DNA of 64,000 nt from Pseudomonadota bacterium. GTDB lineage: Bacteria; Pseudomonadota; Alphaproteobacteria; Micropepsales; Micropepsaceae. The notes below the pieces were generated by a model. That model was given only the letters and a program-made list of their open reading frames with translations, had not been told where the DNA came from and did not search any database. Position numbers and translations under genes: made by a program. This document shows, piece after piece, positions 17,820-27,044 of the stretch. The stretch's first letter is position 1, and every line of letters begins with the position of its first letter. Location: NCBI GenBank assembly GCA_018241025.1, contig JAFEEQ010000011.1, positions 62,001-126,000 of the forward strand, in the 5' to 3' direction.

Positions 17820-18599
17820 ATGGACGAACCGAGTTTCGAGCAGATTCACAATTTCCGCGATTGCGGCGGCTATCCGGCCGCCGATGGCCGGCGCATGCGG
17901 CGCGGCAAGCTCTACCGCTCGGCGCATTTTCCGCGTGCCAGCGATGCCGATCTCGATGCGATGCGCGCGCTCGGCCTTTCCGCCATCGTCGATATGCGCC
18001 GCCCGATGGAACGCGCGCATAGCCCGAGCCGCCGCTGGGTCGGCTTCGATGTGCGCGTCGTGGAGCATCCGGGGCTGGACGAAGGCGCGCTGCCGCCGCA
18101 TCTCATTGCCTTCGAACGCGCCGGCGCGAGCGGGCCGGAGGCGCGCGCGGCGCTGACCCAGATCTATGCGGAGATGCCGACCGATCCGATGGTGCTCGAC
18201 CTGCTGCGCGATTTCTTCGCCGCGCTCGCCGAGGCCGATGGCGGCGTGCTGGTGCACTGCGCGGCGGGCAAGGACCGCACCGGAGTCGCCGTCGCGCTCG
18301 CCCATCATCTGCTCGGCGTCGGCGAGGCCGACATGCTGGCCAACTATCTCGCCACCAATGACAGCATCGATGCGCGCAACGCGGACACCGGTCCGATGCG
18401 CGAATTCCTCGGCCGGGGCGGCGTCGCGGTCAGCGAGGATGCGGTGCGCGTGATCCTCGGCGTCGAGGAGCCGTTCCTCCGCGCCGCGTTCAGGACCATG
18501 ACCCGTATCGACGGGTCGCTGGATGGATTCATCGGCGGAACTCTGGGTGTATCGGCGGCCCAGCGCGGCGCGATTTGTGCACGGATGCTTGAGGATTAA
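17820..18599 (+). CDS. Tyrosine-protein phosphatase (Y_phosphatase3-like)
   Basis: 259-residue dual-specificity-type phosphatase. The P-loop VHCAAGKDRTGV matches CX5R with catalytic Cys and Arg; the N-terminal NFRDCGGYPAADGRRMRRGKLYRSA is the mark of the PF13350 group, followed by GLSAIVDMRRPMERA. No signal peptide. ATG at 17820 with GGAAGG upstream; the frame open from 17682 starts in repeat DNA. Substrate may be phosphotyrosine or a phosphoinositide; not decidable here. Confidence 0.85.
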   Translation: MDEPSFEQIHNFRDCGGYPAADGRRMRRGKLYRSAHFPRASDADLDAMRALGLSAIVDMRRPMERAHSPSRRWVGFDVRVVEHPGLDEGALPPHLIAFERAGASGPEARAALTQIYAEMPTDPMVLDLLRDFFAALAEADGGVLVHCAAGKDRTGVAVALAHHLLGVGEADMLANYLATNDSIDARNADTGPMREFLGRGGVAVSEDAVRVILGVEEPFLRAAFRTMTRIDGSLDGFIGGTLGVSAAQRGAICARMLED

Positions 18600-18611
18600 G
18601 GGAGGCCTGCC

Positions 18612-18702
18612 GCCCCTCGCCCTTCGACAAGCTCAGGGTGAGGGTCATTGTATAGGACGCTAAATCACAACCCTCATCCTGAGCTTGTCGAAGGATGGCA
18701 GC
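18612..18702. repeat. Family A paired palindromic repeat (copy 2)
   Basis: Unit 18612-18651 (CTTCGACAAGCTCAGG core in CCCTCGCC...GTGAGGGTCATTGT) and inverted unit 18670-18702 (CCTCATCCTGAGCTTG...). The left unit is essentially identical to the one at 807-846, including the flanking CATTGT. Located between the phosphatase and the radical SAM gene. Confidence 0.85.
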
Positions 18703-18777
18703 CCCGCATGAATAGGTCCGCGCTAGCCTCCCGGAGCCCGATATGGTCTGCTGCCCGATCCATTGGGGGAAAAGAGC

Positions 18778-20517
18778 TTGGGGCGGCGTTTCTGCCTGTA
18801 TCTGATCAAGCCGTCGCATTACGACGACGACGGCTATGTGATCCAGTGGCTGCGCTCGGGCATCCCCTCGAATGCGCTCGCGGTGCTCTATGGCCTGGCG
18901 CGCGATTGCGACCAGCGCCGCGTTCTCGGCGACGATGTTACGCTCGATATCCATGCCATCGATGAAACCAACACCCGTGTCCGGCCCGAGCGCATCGCAC
19001 GCGCGATCGAGGCGGCCGGCGCCGGCATGGTCATGCTGGTCGGCGTGCAGTCGAACCAGTTCCCGCGCGCGCTCGACATCGCCGCGCCGCTGCGTGCGCG
19101 CGGCATCCAGGTTGCCATCGGCGGCTTCCATGTCTCCGGCGTGCTCTCGATGCTCGATGGCGAGGACACCGACCTGAAACGTGCCCAAGCGATGGGCCTG
19201 TCGCTCTTCGCCGGTGAGGCCGAAGGCCGGCTCGATCTCGTGCTCCGCGATGCGCAGGCCGGCGCGCTGAAGCCGCTCTACAATTTCCTCACCGATCTGC
19301 CGGCGCTGCCCGGCGCGCCGATCCCGATCCTGAAGGCCGAGCATACCGAGCGCACTTTCCAGAGCCTTTCAAGCTTCGATGCCGGGCGCGGCTGTCCCTA
19401 TCAATGCTCCTTCTGCACCATCATCAACGTGCAGGGCCGGGTCTCACGCCGCCGCAGCCCCGACGACATCGAGCAGATCATCCGCGAGAACGCCAAGCAG
19501 GGCGTCGAAATCTTCTTCATCACCGACGACAACTTCGCCCGCAACCGCGACTGGGAAGACATCCTCGACCGCATCATCCGGCTGAAGCGCCAGGAGAAGC
19601 TGAAGGTCCGCTTCATCTTCCAGGTCGATGCGCTGGCGCACAAGATCCCGAATTTCGTCGAGAAGTGCCGCAAGGCCGGCGCCAAGCGCGTCTTCATCGG
19701 GCTGGAGAACATCAATCCCGACAATCTGCGCGAAGCAAAGAAGCGGCAGAACCGCATCACCGAATACCGCGAGATGCTGCTCGCCTGGAAGAAGGCCGGG
19801 ATCACGACCTATGTCGGCTACATCCTCGGGTTTCCGCACGACACGGCCGAGAGCATCGCCCGCGATATCGACATCCTGAAGCGCGAGCTGCCGGTCGACA
19901 TTCTCGAATTCTTCTATCTCACGCCGCTGCCGGGCTCGGAAGATCACCAGAAGCTTGTGCGCGCCGGCGGCCGTACCGATCCCGATCTCAACAAATACGA
20001 TCTCAACCACATCTGTTCGGATCATCCGAAGATGTCGGCGGGGGAATGGAAGCGCGCCTATGAGATGGCGTGGGAGCGCTATTACACGCCCGATCACATC
20101 GAGACGATGCTGAAGCGCACGCTCGCCTGCGGCGGCAATGCCGGCACGGTCGCGTTCTTCAGCTTCTGGTTCACCTCGGCGCTTGCGGTCGAGGGCCTGC
20201 TCCCGCTCGAGATCGGCTTCTTCCGCCGCAAATACCGCCGCGACCGCCGCCCCAGCCTGCCGCGCGAGAGCGCGCTGGTGTTCTATCCGCGCTTTGCCTT
20301 CGAGACGGTGGCCAAGTTCGGCCGTCTCGGCTCCGCCTACCTCGCAATCCACCGCAAGCTGTGGCGGCTGCGCCGCGATCCCGGAATCAAGGATTATGTC
20401 GACAGCGCCATCGCACCGGTCGCGGAAGATGGCGAGTTACTCGGCAGCGATTCCGCCAAGGCCTATGTCGCACAGCAGGAACGCCTCGCAAAGCTTCGTC
20501 AGGGCGTAGCGGCGTGA
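18778..20517 (+). CDS. B12-binding-domain radical SAM protein
   Basis: 579 residues. The first ~190 residues form a cobalamin-binding-like domain with a repeated alpha/beta pattern (IGGFHVSG). The radical SAM core begins FDAGRGCPYQCSFC, with cluster ligands C206, C210 and C213, then FFITDDNFARN and VFIGLEN. A DUF4070-like helical tail with aromatic runs closes the protein. Starts at TTG 18778 behind GGGGGA; TTG 18763 is the alternative. Such enzymes methylate or rearrange unreactive carbon or phosphorus centres; the substrate is unknown. Its stop overlaps the next gene's GTG start. Confidence 0.83.
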   Translation: MGRRFCLYLIKPSHYDDDGYVIQWLRSGIPSNALAVLYGLARDCDQRRVLGDDVTLDIHAIDETNTRVRPERIARAIEAAGAGMVMLVGVQSNQFPRALDIAAPLRARGIQVAIGGFHVSGVLSMLDGEDTDLKRAQAMGLSLFAGEAEGRLDLVLRDAQAGALKPLYNFLTDLPALPGAPIPILKAEHTERTFQSLSSFDAGRGCPYQCSFCTIINVQGRVSRRRSPDDIEQIIRENAKQGVEIFFITDDNFARNRDWEDILDRIIRLKRQEKLKVRFIFQVDALAHKIPNFVEKCRKAGAKRVFIGLENINPDNLREAKKRQNRITEYREMLLAWKKAGITTYVGYILGFPHDTAESIARDIDILKRELPVDILEFFYLTPLPGSEDHQKLVRAGGRTDPDLNKYDLNHICSDHPKMSAGEWKRAYEMAWERYYTPDHIETMLKRTLACGGNAGTVAFFSFWFTSALAVEGLLPLEIGFFRRKYRRDRRPSLPRESALVFYPRFAFETVAKFGRLGSAYLAIHRKLWRLRRDPGIKDYVDSAIAPVAEDGELLGSDSAKAYVAQQERLAKLRQGVAA

Positions 20518-21173
20518 AGTTGCGTCACGGTTTACTGGCGGCGGCGTTTCTGGTCTTCGCCATGAGCGTATCCGCGGAAGATGCGCCTCGCCCTGGCCAG
20601 CCATGGACGCCGGACTATCCTGCAGAGAGCCGGCACTACGAGCGCTTGGGCTACGAACCGATTGACCGGCTTGCCCGACGTCAGGTCGACGTTATGCGCG
20701 TTCTCATCTTCACGAACGAACAGCTGGATCACTACGTCATCGAGTTTCGTCGCGACAACAGCGGTGCCAGCGTCGATTTGCGATCGGTCATCATTCCCCA
20801 GTTTGGAGGAAGCGGAAAGCAGTTCCACGTATCGGCCCGGCTCAATGGTCAGCAGTGGAAGGAAATTGAACGGTTGCGAACAGAGGTCGTCGGGCGGCTA
20901 GGTGCCGTTCAGCGGGGTAGGCCTCAGCCGACTGGTGCAGATCGAAACTCCGCCTGCATTTCAGTTCAGGGTGCGGACTTTCAAATTGCCTTGCGGGGCA
21001 AATCCTATATCGCGTCGGTCGATGGGTGTATGAAGTCGTTCGAGATTCTCGGGCGAGTGGTACTGCTCGCAATCGAGCTTATGCCACAATGCGCTAGCGC
21101 TTCGCGCGAGGTGAACGACGATGCTCTGGGGCCCATCCAGGCTTGCCAAGACCTGTTCCCAGGGGCGAGGTAA
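20514..21173 (+). CDS. Secreted protein of unknown function
   Basis: 219 residues from a GTG that overlaps the radical SAM stop (GTGA). Signal peptide LRHGLLAAAFLVFAMSVSAE, then a soluble domain with RLARRQVDVMRVLIFTNEQL and a C-terminal part with four cysteines (NSACISV, DGCMKS, MPQCAS, IQACQD). The four Cys may form two disulfides in the periplasm. No family recognised. Base composition is slightly more AT-rich than its neighbours. Coupling to the radical SAM gene is seen, not a shared role. Confidence 0.7.
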   Translation: MKLRHGLLAAAFLVFAMSVSAEDAPRPGQPWTPDYPAESRHYERLGYEPIDRLARRQVDVMRVLIFTNEQLDHYVIEFRRDNSGASVDLRSVIIPQFGGSGKQFHVSARLNGQQWKEIERLRTEVVGRLGAVQRGRPQPTGADRNSACISVQGADFQIALRGKSYIASVDGCMKSFEILGRVVLLAIELMPQCASASREVNDDALGPIQACQDLFPGAR

Positions 21174-21235
21174 TCCTAGTTCGGAATGGAGACTGTATCG
21201 GTCTCGCATTTGAGGCGTTCATTGGAGCCCGCGAT

Positions 21236-22216
21236 ATGTCCCTTGCCCAAAGACCCATCGCCTCGCCCTTCGGCCACGGCTCGCAGGCCGAAGAGGTCGT
21301 CGCCGACATCGATCTCTCCGGCAAGACCGCCATCGTCACCGGCGGCTCGTCGGGCATCGGAATCGAGACCGCACGCGCGCTCGCAAAGGCCGGCGCGCGG
21401 GTGATCCTGCCGGTGCGTTCGCGTGCGGCGGGGGAAGCGGCTGCGGCGGATATCCGCAAGAGCACCGGCAACGACCGCGTCGGCGCCGCCGACATGGATC
21501 TGGCGGATTGGGCGAGCGTTCGCAGGTTTGCCGACAATTTCGTGAGTTCCGGCCAGCCGTTGCATATCCTGATCAACAATGCCGGGATCATGGCGACGCC
21601 GGAGCGGCGCATCATGGGCAACATCGAATCGCAGTTCGGCACCAATCATCTCGGCCACATGCTGCTCGCCTGCAGCCTCGCGCCCGCACTGCTCAAGGGC
21701 AAACCGGCGCGGGTCGTCTGCCTGTCGTCCATCGGTCATCGCCGCAGCGGCATCCGCTTCGACGATCCGAACTTCGAGACGCAGCCTTACGAAAAGTGGA
21801 CCGCCTACGGACAATCCAAGAGCGCCAACAGCCTGTTCGCGGTCGAGCTGAACCGGCGGCTGGAGACGAAGGGCGTCAGCGCCTTTGCCGTCCATCCCGG
21901 CGGGATCATGACCAATCTCCAGCGCGACATGTCGAAGGCGGAGATCGACGCCATGGGCTGGCTCGACAAGGACGGCAAGCCGCGCGCCGGCTTCAAAACG
22001 CCGTCGGGCGGCGCCTCGACCGCAGTGTGGTGTGCGACCTCGCCGCTGCTGGCGGCCGGTGGCGGTGTCTATTGCGAGGATTGCAATGTCGCCGAAGCCA
22101 AAACGGCCGACGATGCCGGCTTCACCGGCGTACGCCCCTGGGCGATCGACCCCGATGCGGCGCGCAAGCTGTGGACGCTGTCGGAAGAGATGCTCGGCGA
22201 GCGTTTCGATCTTTAA
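21236..22216 (+). CDS. Short-chain dehydrogenase/reductase
   Basis: 326-residue SDR. Cofactor motif TGGSSGIGIETARALAKAGA, NNAG (ILINNAGIMATPE), and the active-site YGQSKSAN (YxxxK) preceded by CLSSIGH. The layout resembles retinol-dehydrogenase/WWOX-like SDRs with a C-terminal extension (GGVYCEDCNVAEA). ATG 21236 is preferred over an upstream in-frame ATG at 21143 that overlaps the preceding gene. Substrate unknown. purT follows 22 bp later. Confidence 0.88.
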   Translation: MSLAQRPIASPFGHGSQAEEVVADIDLSGKTAIVTGGSSGIGIETARALAKAGARVILPVRSRAAGEAAAADIRKSTGNDRVGAADMDLADWASVRRFADNFVSSGQPLHILINNAGIMATPERRIMGNIESQFGTNHLGHMLLACSLAPALLKGKPARVVCLSSIGHRRSGIRFDDPNFETQPYEKWTAYGQSKSANSLFAVELNRRLETKGVSAFAVHPGGIMTNLQRDMSKAEIDAMGWLDKDGKPRAGFKTPSGGASTAVWCATSPLLAAGGGVYCEDCNVAEAKTADDAGFTGVRPWAIDPDAARKLWTLSEEMLGERFDL

Positions 22217-22238
22217 GCGGGGCGTCTAGGATCGTCCC

Positions 22239-23414
22239 ATGAAACTCGGCACACCTCTCAGCCCTACCGCAATCAAGGTCATGCTGCTCGGCTCGGGCGA
22301 GCTCGGCAAGGAAGTCGTCATCGAATTGCAGCGCCTCGGCGTCGAGACCATCGCGGTCGACCGTTATGCCGATGCGCCGGCGCAGCAGGTGGCGCATCGC
22401 GCCCATGTCATCGACATGACGGATGCCAAAGCCCTTCGCGCACTGGTCGAACGCGAGAAGCCGCATCTCGTCGTGCCGGAGATCGAAGCCATCGCGACAG
22501 ACGCGCTTCTGCGCATCGAGGAAGACGGTCTTGCCACCGTGATCCCGACCGCCCGCGCCGCGCATATCACCATGAACCGTGAGCGCATCCGCCGCCTCGC
22601 CGCCGAAGAGCTCGGCCTGCCGACCTCGCCCTATGCCTTCTGCTCCTCGCTGGACGAGCTTCAGGCGGCGACCGCGAAAATCGGCTTTCCCTGTTTCGTG
22701 AAGCCGGTGATGTCGTCCTCGGGCAAGGGTCAGTCGCGGCTGAAGAGCGCCGACGATGTCGCCAAGGGGTGGGACAAGGCGCTCACCGCCGGCCGGGTGA
22801 AGGAAGCCCGCGTCATCGTTGAGGGCGAGATCAGGTTCGATTTCGAGATCACCCAGCTCACCGTGCGCGCCGTCGCGGGCACGCAGTTCTGCGAACCCAT
22901 CGGACATGTCCAGGTCGACGGCGACTATGTCGAATCCTGGCAGCCGCAGGCGATGACGCCTGCGGCGCTCGAGAAGGCGCGCGACATCGCCGGCAGCATC
23001 ACCGCCGCGCTCGGCGGCCACGGCATCTTCGGCGTCGAGCTGTTCGTGAAGGGCGGCGAGGTCTGGTTCTCCGAAGTCAGCCCGCGCCCGCACGACACCG
23101 GACTCGTCACGCTGGTTTCGCAATATCAGAGCGAGTTCGCGCTCCACGCCCGCGCCATCCTCGGGCTGCCGGTATCCGCCGCGCTCGCATCGCCCGGCGC
23201 CTCCGCCGTGATCTATGGCGGTGTCGACGCGAAGGGCATCGCCTTCGACGGCGTGGCGGATGCGCTGGATGTGCCGGACAGCGAGCTGCGCCTGTTCGGC
23301 AAGCCCGAATCCTATGTGAAGCGACGCATGGGCGTCGCATTGGCGCGCGGTCGCAGCACCGATGAGGCGCGGGCGCGGGCGAAATTGGCCGCCGGGAAAG
23401 TCAGGCCCGGGTAG
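22239..23414 (+). CDS. purT: Formate-dependent phosphoribosylglycinamide formyltransferase
   Basis: 391-residue ATP-grasp enzyme converting GAR to formyl-GAR with formate and ATP, the folate-free alternative to PurN. N-terminal preATP-grasp domain ([20 protein letters not shown]), then the ATP-grasp region with [26 protein letters not shown], and the Mg-binding [20 protein letters not shown] followed by PHDTGLVT, which is specific to PurT. Confidence 0.95.
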   Translation: MKLGTPLSPTAIKVMLLGSGELGKEVVIELQRLGVETIAVDRYADAPAQQVAHRAHVIDMTDAKALRALVEREKPHLVVPEIEAIATDALLRIEEDGLATVIPTARAAHITMNRERIRRLAAEELGLPTSPYAFCSSLDELQAATAKIGFPCFVKPVMSSSGKGQSRLKSADDVAKGWDKALTAGRVKEARVIVEGEIRFDFEITQLTVRAVAGTQFCEPIGHVQVDGDYVESWQPQAMTPAALEKARDIAGSITAALGGHGIFGVELFVKGGEVWFSEVSPRPHDTGLVTLVSQYQSEFALHARAILGLPVSAALASPGASAVIYGGVDAKGIAFDGVADALDVPDSELRLFGKPESYVKRRMGVALARGRSTDEARARAKLAAGKVRPG

Positions 23415-23421
23415 GACGCGA

Positions 23422-23592
23422 TCACGGTTTCGAATCCAGCTTCCGCCCGCCGCGGTGCAGCTCGTAGCGCGCCAGATCGCTGAGAAGCCTCCGCGCGTGG
23501 CTGTGGGCTTCCTCGTCGTTTTCGTGATGGCTCACATGGACCAGTGCAAGCGAGCCGTCGGCATGGAAAAGTCGGATTTCGTAATCGGGCAA
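23422..23592 (-). CDS. Small acidic/His-rich protein (56 aa)
   Basis: 56-residue frame from a TTG at 23592 with GAGAGGTGA just upstream. It reads LPDYEIRLFHADGSLALVHV, then a SHHENDEEAHSHARRLLSDL stretch and the end HRGGRKLDSKP. A beta-beta-alpha pattern (two strands then a helix) and a good ribosome-binding site speak for a real gene, and comparable tiny proteins are common in Alphaproteobacteria. It is convergent with purT (8 bp between stops). No function known. Confidence 0.6.
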   Translation of the reverse strand: MPDYEIRLFHADGSLALVHVSHHENDEEAHSHARRLLSDLARYELHRGGRKLDSKP

Positions 23593-23727
23593 ACGTCACC
23601 TCTCGCAGGTTGCCAAGTGGAAACGTCCGGGTTGTGACGTTTCGCGGCACTTGCGGTGGCCAAACTGTGGCGATTGAAATATCGCTGCCGAACGGGAACC
23701 ATGTGCCGGTCGGGAACCTGATGGGAC

Positions 23728-24684
23728 GTGCACAAATTGCGCGCTGCACTCTTAGCCCTGATTACGCTGATGACCGTCGTGAGGGCGCAAGCCGCAGATT
23801 GCGCGCGCGATGCCGGATTTCAGGACTGCGCCCTGCGGCGCGCCGGCGCGATGACCCTCGCCGAACATGCAGCGCGCGGCGATGCGGTCGTTCAATTCTA
23901 CCGCGTCTCGCTGCCCTACGGGCAAAGTGACCTCGTGCAGTTCATCGCTCCGAAAAACGGCACGGCGCGGATGGAAGTGCGCGATTTCTTCGACAAGCGC
24001 CCGCCGCTCGTCGTCTCGCTCGCGCCCGCGATCTGGCGAGACGTCGCAAATCTATGGCGGCGTTGGGTTGGCGGCGAAGCGGCGGTTGCGCGGGCAAGAT
24101 GGCAGGTCGCGCAGCCTCCGCCTGGTGTGATCGTTGCGCGGCCCGATCACTGCCAGTGGGGTGAAGCCTCTTCCAACTTCGATGGAAAAGTGGCGGCTCT
24201 CGCCTATGACATGTGCGACACGCCCTGGACGTACGATCTTATCAACGCGCTCTACGAGGCGGTGCTCAGAGCAGCGCCCTACTGCAAGGAGAGCGGGCTG
24301 GCGTATTGCGTGCGTCTCCACGGTGATCGCGAGCTTGCCTCCGCCGCTGCCGTAGCGCTGCACGGCATGGAGAACGACGGCGGGGCTGGACTTCGCCGGT
24401 ATCTTGGTCAGGGCGCGGCGCTGACGTTTTCGCACGGGCGGTCCGTCAGTGGTACGCGTAAAATTATCAGAACTCTGGCGCGCTGGCGGGCGGGTTATCT
24501 CGATGCCTCTTCCTTGGAGGGCCGGGACGGCATGGTGACGATCGCCGGCGTCATGCTGGCGGGGACACGGGATGAGAGCGACACCTGGTTCACCGCACCC
24601 TTCCGCCAGGTCTGGCGGCGCGGTCCCGACGGCAATCTTCGGCTGGTGCGATGGTGGATCGGCGACTTCACCCCAGCGGAGTGA
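23728..24684 (+). CDS. Secreted protein of unknown function
   Basis: 318 residues from a GTG at 23728. Signal peptide MHKLRAALLALITLMTVVRA, cleavage near AQA-AD. The mature chain has six or more cysteines (ADCARD, FQDCAL, DHCQWG, YDMCDTP, APYCKE, AYCVRL), indicating a disulfide-bonded periplasmic or secreted protein. The final third is strand-rich (DTWFTAPFRQVWRR, LRLVRWWIGDFTP), as in NTF2-like or lipocalin ends. No family recognised. Confidence 0.7.
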   Translation: MHKLRAALLALITLMTVVRAQAADCARDAGFQDCALRRAGAMTLAEHAARGDAVVQFYRVSLPYGQSDLVQFIAPKNGTARMEVRDFFDKRPPLVVSLAPAIWRDVANLWRRWVGGEAAVARARWQVAQPPPGVIVARPDHCQWGEASSNFDGKVAALAYDMCDTPWTYDLINALYEAVLRAAPYCKESGLAYCVRLHGDRELASAAAVALHGMENDGGAGLRRYLGQGAALTFSHGRSVSGTRKIIRTLARWRAGYLDASSLEGRDGMVTIAGVMLAGTRDESDTWFTAPFRQVWRRGPDGNLRLVRWWIGDFTPAE

Positions 24685-24746
24685 TGTCATTTGCGCATTC
24701 CGTGCGCCGCCGTGTAGAAACGGGCAGATAATCCGAGAGTCTTCCG

Positions 24747-25622
24747 ATGCGCGTACCCGACAAGAACCTCGCCGAGATCTGGGATCGCGGCTTTACCGTG
24801 CTGCCAGGGTTCATCGACAAGGAGTCGCTCGCGGCGGCGCGCGAGGCGCTGTGGACGATCCATCCCAAGCCCGAGGATTATTTCGCCGATCCGGGCAAAT
24901 ATCCGAAATACGCGAATTCACAGTTCGCCGGCATCCAGCTCTTTCCCTTCGACCGCTGGGAGCTCAACCGTCTCGCGGTCTATCCTGACCTGATCGACCT
25001 CGCCGAGCGCTTCCTGAAGACCAAGGAGATCGATCTCTACAAGAGCGAGCTCTGGGCGAAATATTCCGGCGCGATCAACTACGATCAGTTCCACCATCGC
25101 GACTACCGCAATCACACCATCGTGGTGCCGCGCGAGGACCAGATGAACGCGCAGATGACGACCTTCATCCTGCTGTCGGATGTGACGAGCACCGACGGTC
25201 CGACCAAGGTCGTGCCGCTCAGCGAGACGCGCGACATCCCGATGGGCAAGGCGCGCACCAAGTTCGGCGAGATGTTCGACAAGGAAGTCTCGGTCGAAGG
25301 CCCGGCCGGCTCGCTGATGGTCTACAAGACCGACGTGTTCCATCGCGGCTCGAACTTCACCGCGCCGGAACGCGCGCGCTTCGCGATCCTGACAGACTTC
25401 AAGAGCCGCGCCTGGCGCTGGCAGGGCAAGCTCGCCTGGCCCGACCATTCGGAGAAGAAGACCTGGGACGAGGCGATTGCAAAGATGAGCGTGCGCCAGC
25501 GCGACCTCTTCGGCTTCCCGCCACCCGGCAGCGAATACTGGAACGCCCAGACGCTGCGCGACGTCCAGACGCGCTATCCGGATCTGGACATGACGCCCTA
25601 CCGGGAAACTGTTGCGGCTTAA
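24747..25622 (+). CDS. Phytanoyl-CoA dioxygenase (PhyH) family protein
   Basis: 291-residue Fe(II)/2-oxoglutarate oxygenase. Jelly-roll triad is legible: H117-R118-D119 in [10 protein letters not shown] and H199 in [10 protein letters not shown], followed by the 2OG-binding Arg in APERARFAI. The N-terminus [21 protein letters not shown] is the usual PhyH opening. The TTAA at its end serves as stop codon for both it and the convergent ABC ATPase. Substrate unknown; the adjacent importer could supply it, but that is inference. Confidence 0.88.
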   Translation: MRVPDKNLAEIWDRGFTVLPGFIDKESLAAAREALWTIHPKPEDYFADPGKYPKYANSQFAGIQLFPFDRWELNRLAVYPDLIDLAERFLKTKEIDLYKSELWAKYSGAINYDQFHHRDYRNHTIVVPREDQMNAQMTTFILLSDVTSTDGPTKVVPLSETRDIPMGKARTKFGEMFDKEVSVEGPAGSLMVYKTDVFHRGSNFTAPERARFAILTDFKSRAWRWQGKLAWPDHSEKKTWDEAIAKMSVRQRDLFGFPPPGSEYWNAQTLRDVQTRYPDLDMTPYRETVAA

Positions 25623-26902
25623 GCCGGATTTTCCAGGCTGAAGATCTCGCTCTCGTCGTCATAGGCGAAGAGCTCGGCGAAGCGCGACCAGCTGACGACG
25701 GTGCGCAGGGTTTCTTCGGCGGCGTCCTCGGTCATGTGATCCTCGAGCTCGTCGACGAAGCGCCGGCGCGGCGCGGTGTGGTGGGCGCGCTCGTCGAGCA
25801 CGCGGCGGATATGCGCCGCCAGGGGCACATGCCCGATCAGCGCGCGCGAGAAGATCTCCTTGCGCTCGTTGAGCTCGGCATCGGCGAAGCGCTTGCCCAT
25901 ATGGGTCAGCTTGAGGTCGCCGCCTTCGAGATCGCCGAGGCGCAGCATCTGCAGCGCTTCGGCGACGGGAAACAGCTCGTCGATCTCCATCTGAAGGTCG
26001 GACGCGATATCGGGCAGGTCCGCCTTGCCGTTGTAGGGCGCGGCCGCAACGGCCTCGATCAGGCCGGAGATCAGGTTCGGCGAGACGTGGGTCATCAGCG
26101 TGCCGAGGCCGCCGCGGTCGGCGCGCGCGGCGCGCTGGCGTGCCGTCATCTCGGTATAGATCTGGTCGACATAGTCCTCGAAACGCGGATCGGTGCGCTC
26201 GCGCGGCCGCGGCAGGTCGATCCTGATCTCGCCGGCGACGCGGCCGGGATTGGTCGAGAACAGGAGCACGCGGTCGCACATCAGCACGGCTTCCTCGATG
26301 TTGTGGGTGACGAGGATCATGCCCTTGATCGGCAACTGATCCTCGCCCCACAGCTCGAGCAGGTCGGTGCGCAGGTTTTCCGCGGTCAGCACGTCGAGCG
26401 CCGAGAACGGCTCGTCCATCAGCAGGATGTTCGGATGCACCACGAGCGCGCGGGCGAAGCCGACGCGCTGGCGCATGCCGCCGGAGAGCTCGCGCGGATA
26501 GGCGTTCTCATAGCCGTCGAGGCCGATCAGGTCGATCGCGGCGATGGCGCGGCTGCGGATCTCCGCCGGCGGTAGATTCAGCGCTTCGAGGCCAAGCTGC
26601 ACGTTCTCGAGCACGGTGAGCCATGGGAACAGCGCGAAGCTCTGGAACACCATGGCGATGCCGCCCGGCGGTCCGTCGATTGGCTGGCCGAGGTAGCGGA
26701 TCGTCCCGCCTTGGGGGCGCGAAAGGCCCGAGATCAGGCGCAACAGCGTCGACTTGCCCGAGCCGGAACGGCCGAGCAGGCCGACGATCTCGCCCTGCTT
26801 CAGCGCCAGCTCGACGCCGTCGAGCACCAGCAATTCGCCGCCGCCGGGCTTCGGGAAGGACCGGCGGACATCATGCACCTCGAGAAGCGTCGTATCGGCC
26901 AT
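25619..26902 (-). CDS. ABC transporter ATP-binding protein with AAA-associated domain (NitT/TauT type)
   Basis: 427 residues. ATPase domain 1-250: Walker [11 protein letters not shown]-loop [11 protein letters not shown], signature [15 protein letters not shown], Walker [13 protein letters not shown] and switch VTHN. A C-terminal AAA-associated domain (about 280-427) follows, as in importers of nitrate, sulfonate or bicarbonate type. It is downstream of the double permease at 27045-28766, separated by a family C repeat. No substrate-binding protein gene is nearby, so the substrate cannot be named. Confidence 0.9.
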   Translation of the reverse strand: MADTTLLEVHDVRRSFPKPGGGELLVLDGVELALKQGEIVGLLGRSGSGKSTLLRLISGLSRPQGGTIRYLGQPIDGPPGGIAMVFQSFALFPWLTVLENVQLGLEALNLPPAEIRSRAIAAIDLIGLDGYENAYPRELSGGMRQRVGFARALVVHPNILLMDEPFSALDVLTAENLRTDLLELWGEDQLPIKGMILVTHNIEEAVLMCDRVLLFSTNPGRVAGEIRIDLPRPRERTDPRFEDYVDQIYTEMTARQRAARADRGGLGTLMTHVSPNLISGLIEAVAAAPYNGKADLPDIASDLQMEIDELFPVAEALQMLRLGDLEGGDLKLTHMGKRFADAELNERKEIFSRALIGHVPLAAHIRRVLDERAHHTAPRRRFVDELEDHMTEDAAEETLRTVVSWSRFAELFAYDDESEIFSLENPA

Positions 26903-26922
26903 GGCCAGTCCCTAACCGAAAG

Positions 26923-27017
26923 TCGTCATGGCCGGGCTTGTCCCGGCCATCCATGAACACCCAAGCCACAGGGAGATCATGGATGGCCGCCACGAGGGCG
27001 GCCATGACGGTTGTGGG
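26923..27017. repeat. Family C palindromic element (copy 2)
   Basis: 95-bp element inside the ABC operon. Left arm CATGGCCGGGCTTGTCCCGG... is itself a hairpin, and the right arm GGCCGCCACGAGGGCGGCC likewise; the outer ends CGTCATGG/CCATGACG and the inner CATCCATGA/TCATGGATG are complementary, so the whole folds as a double hairpin. Confidence 0.75.
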
Positions 27018-27044
27018 TTGGTGGAAAATGTCATCGATTCCCTA

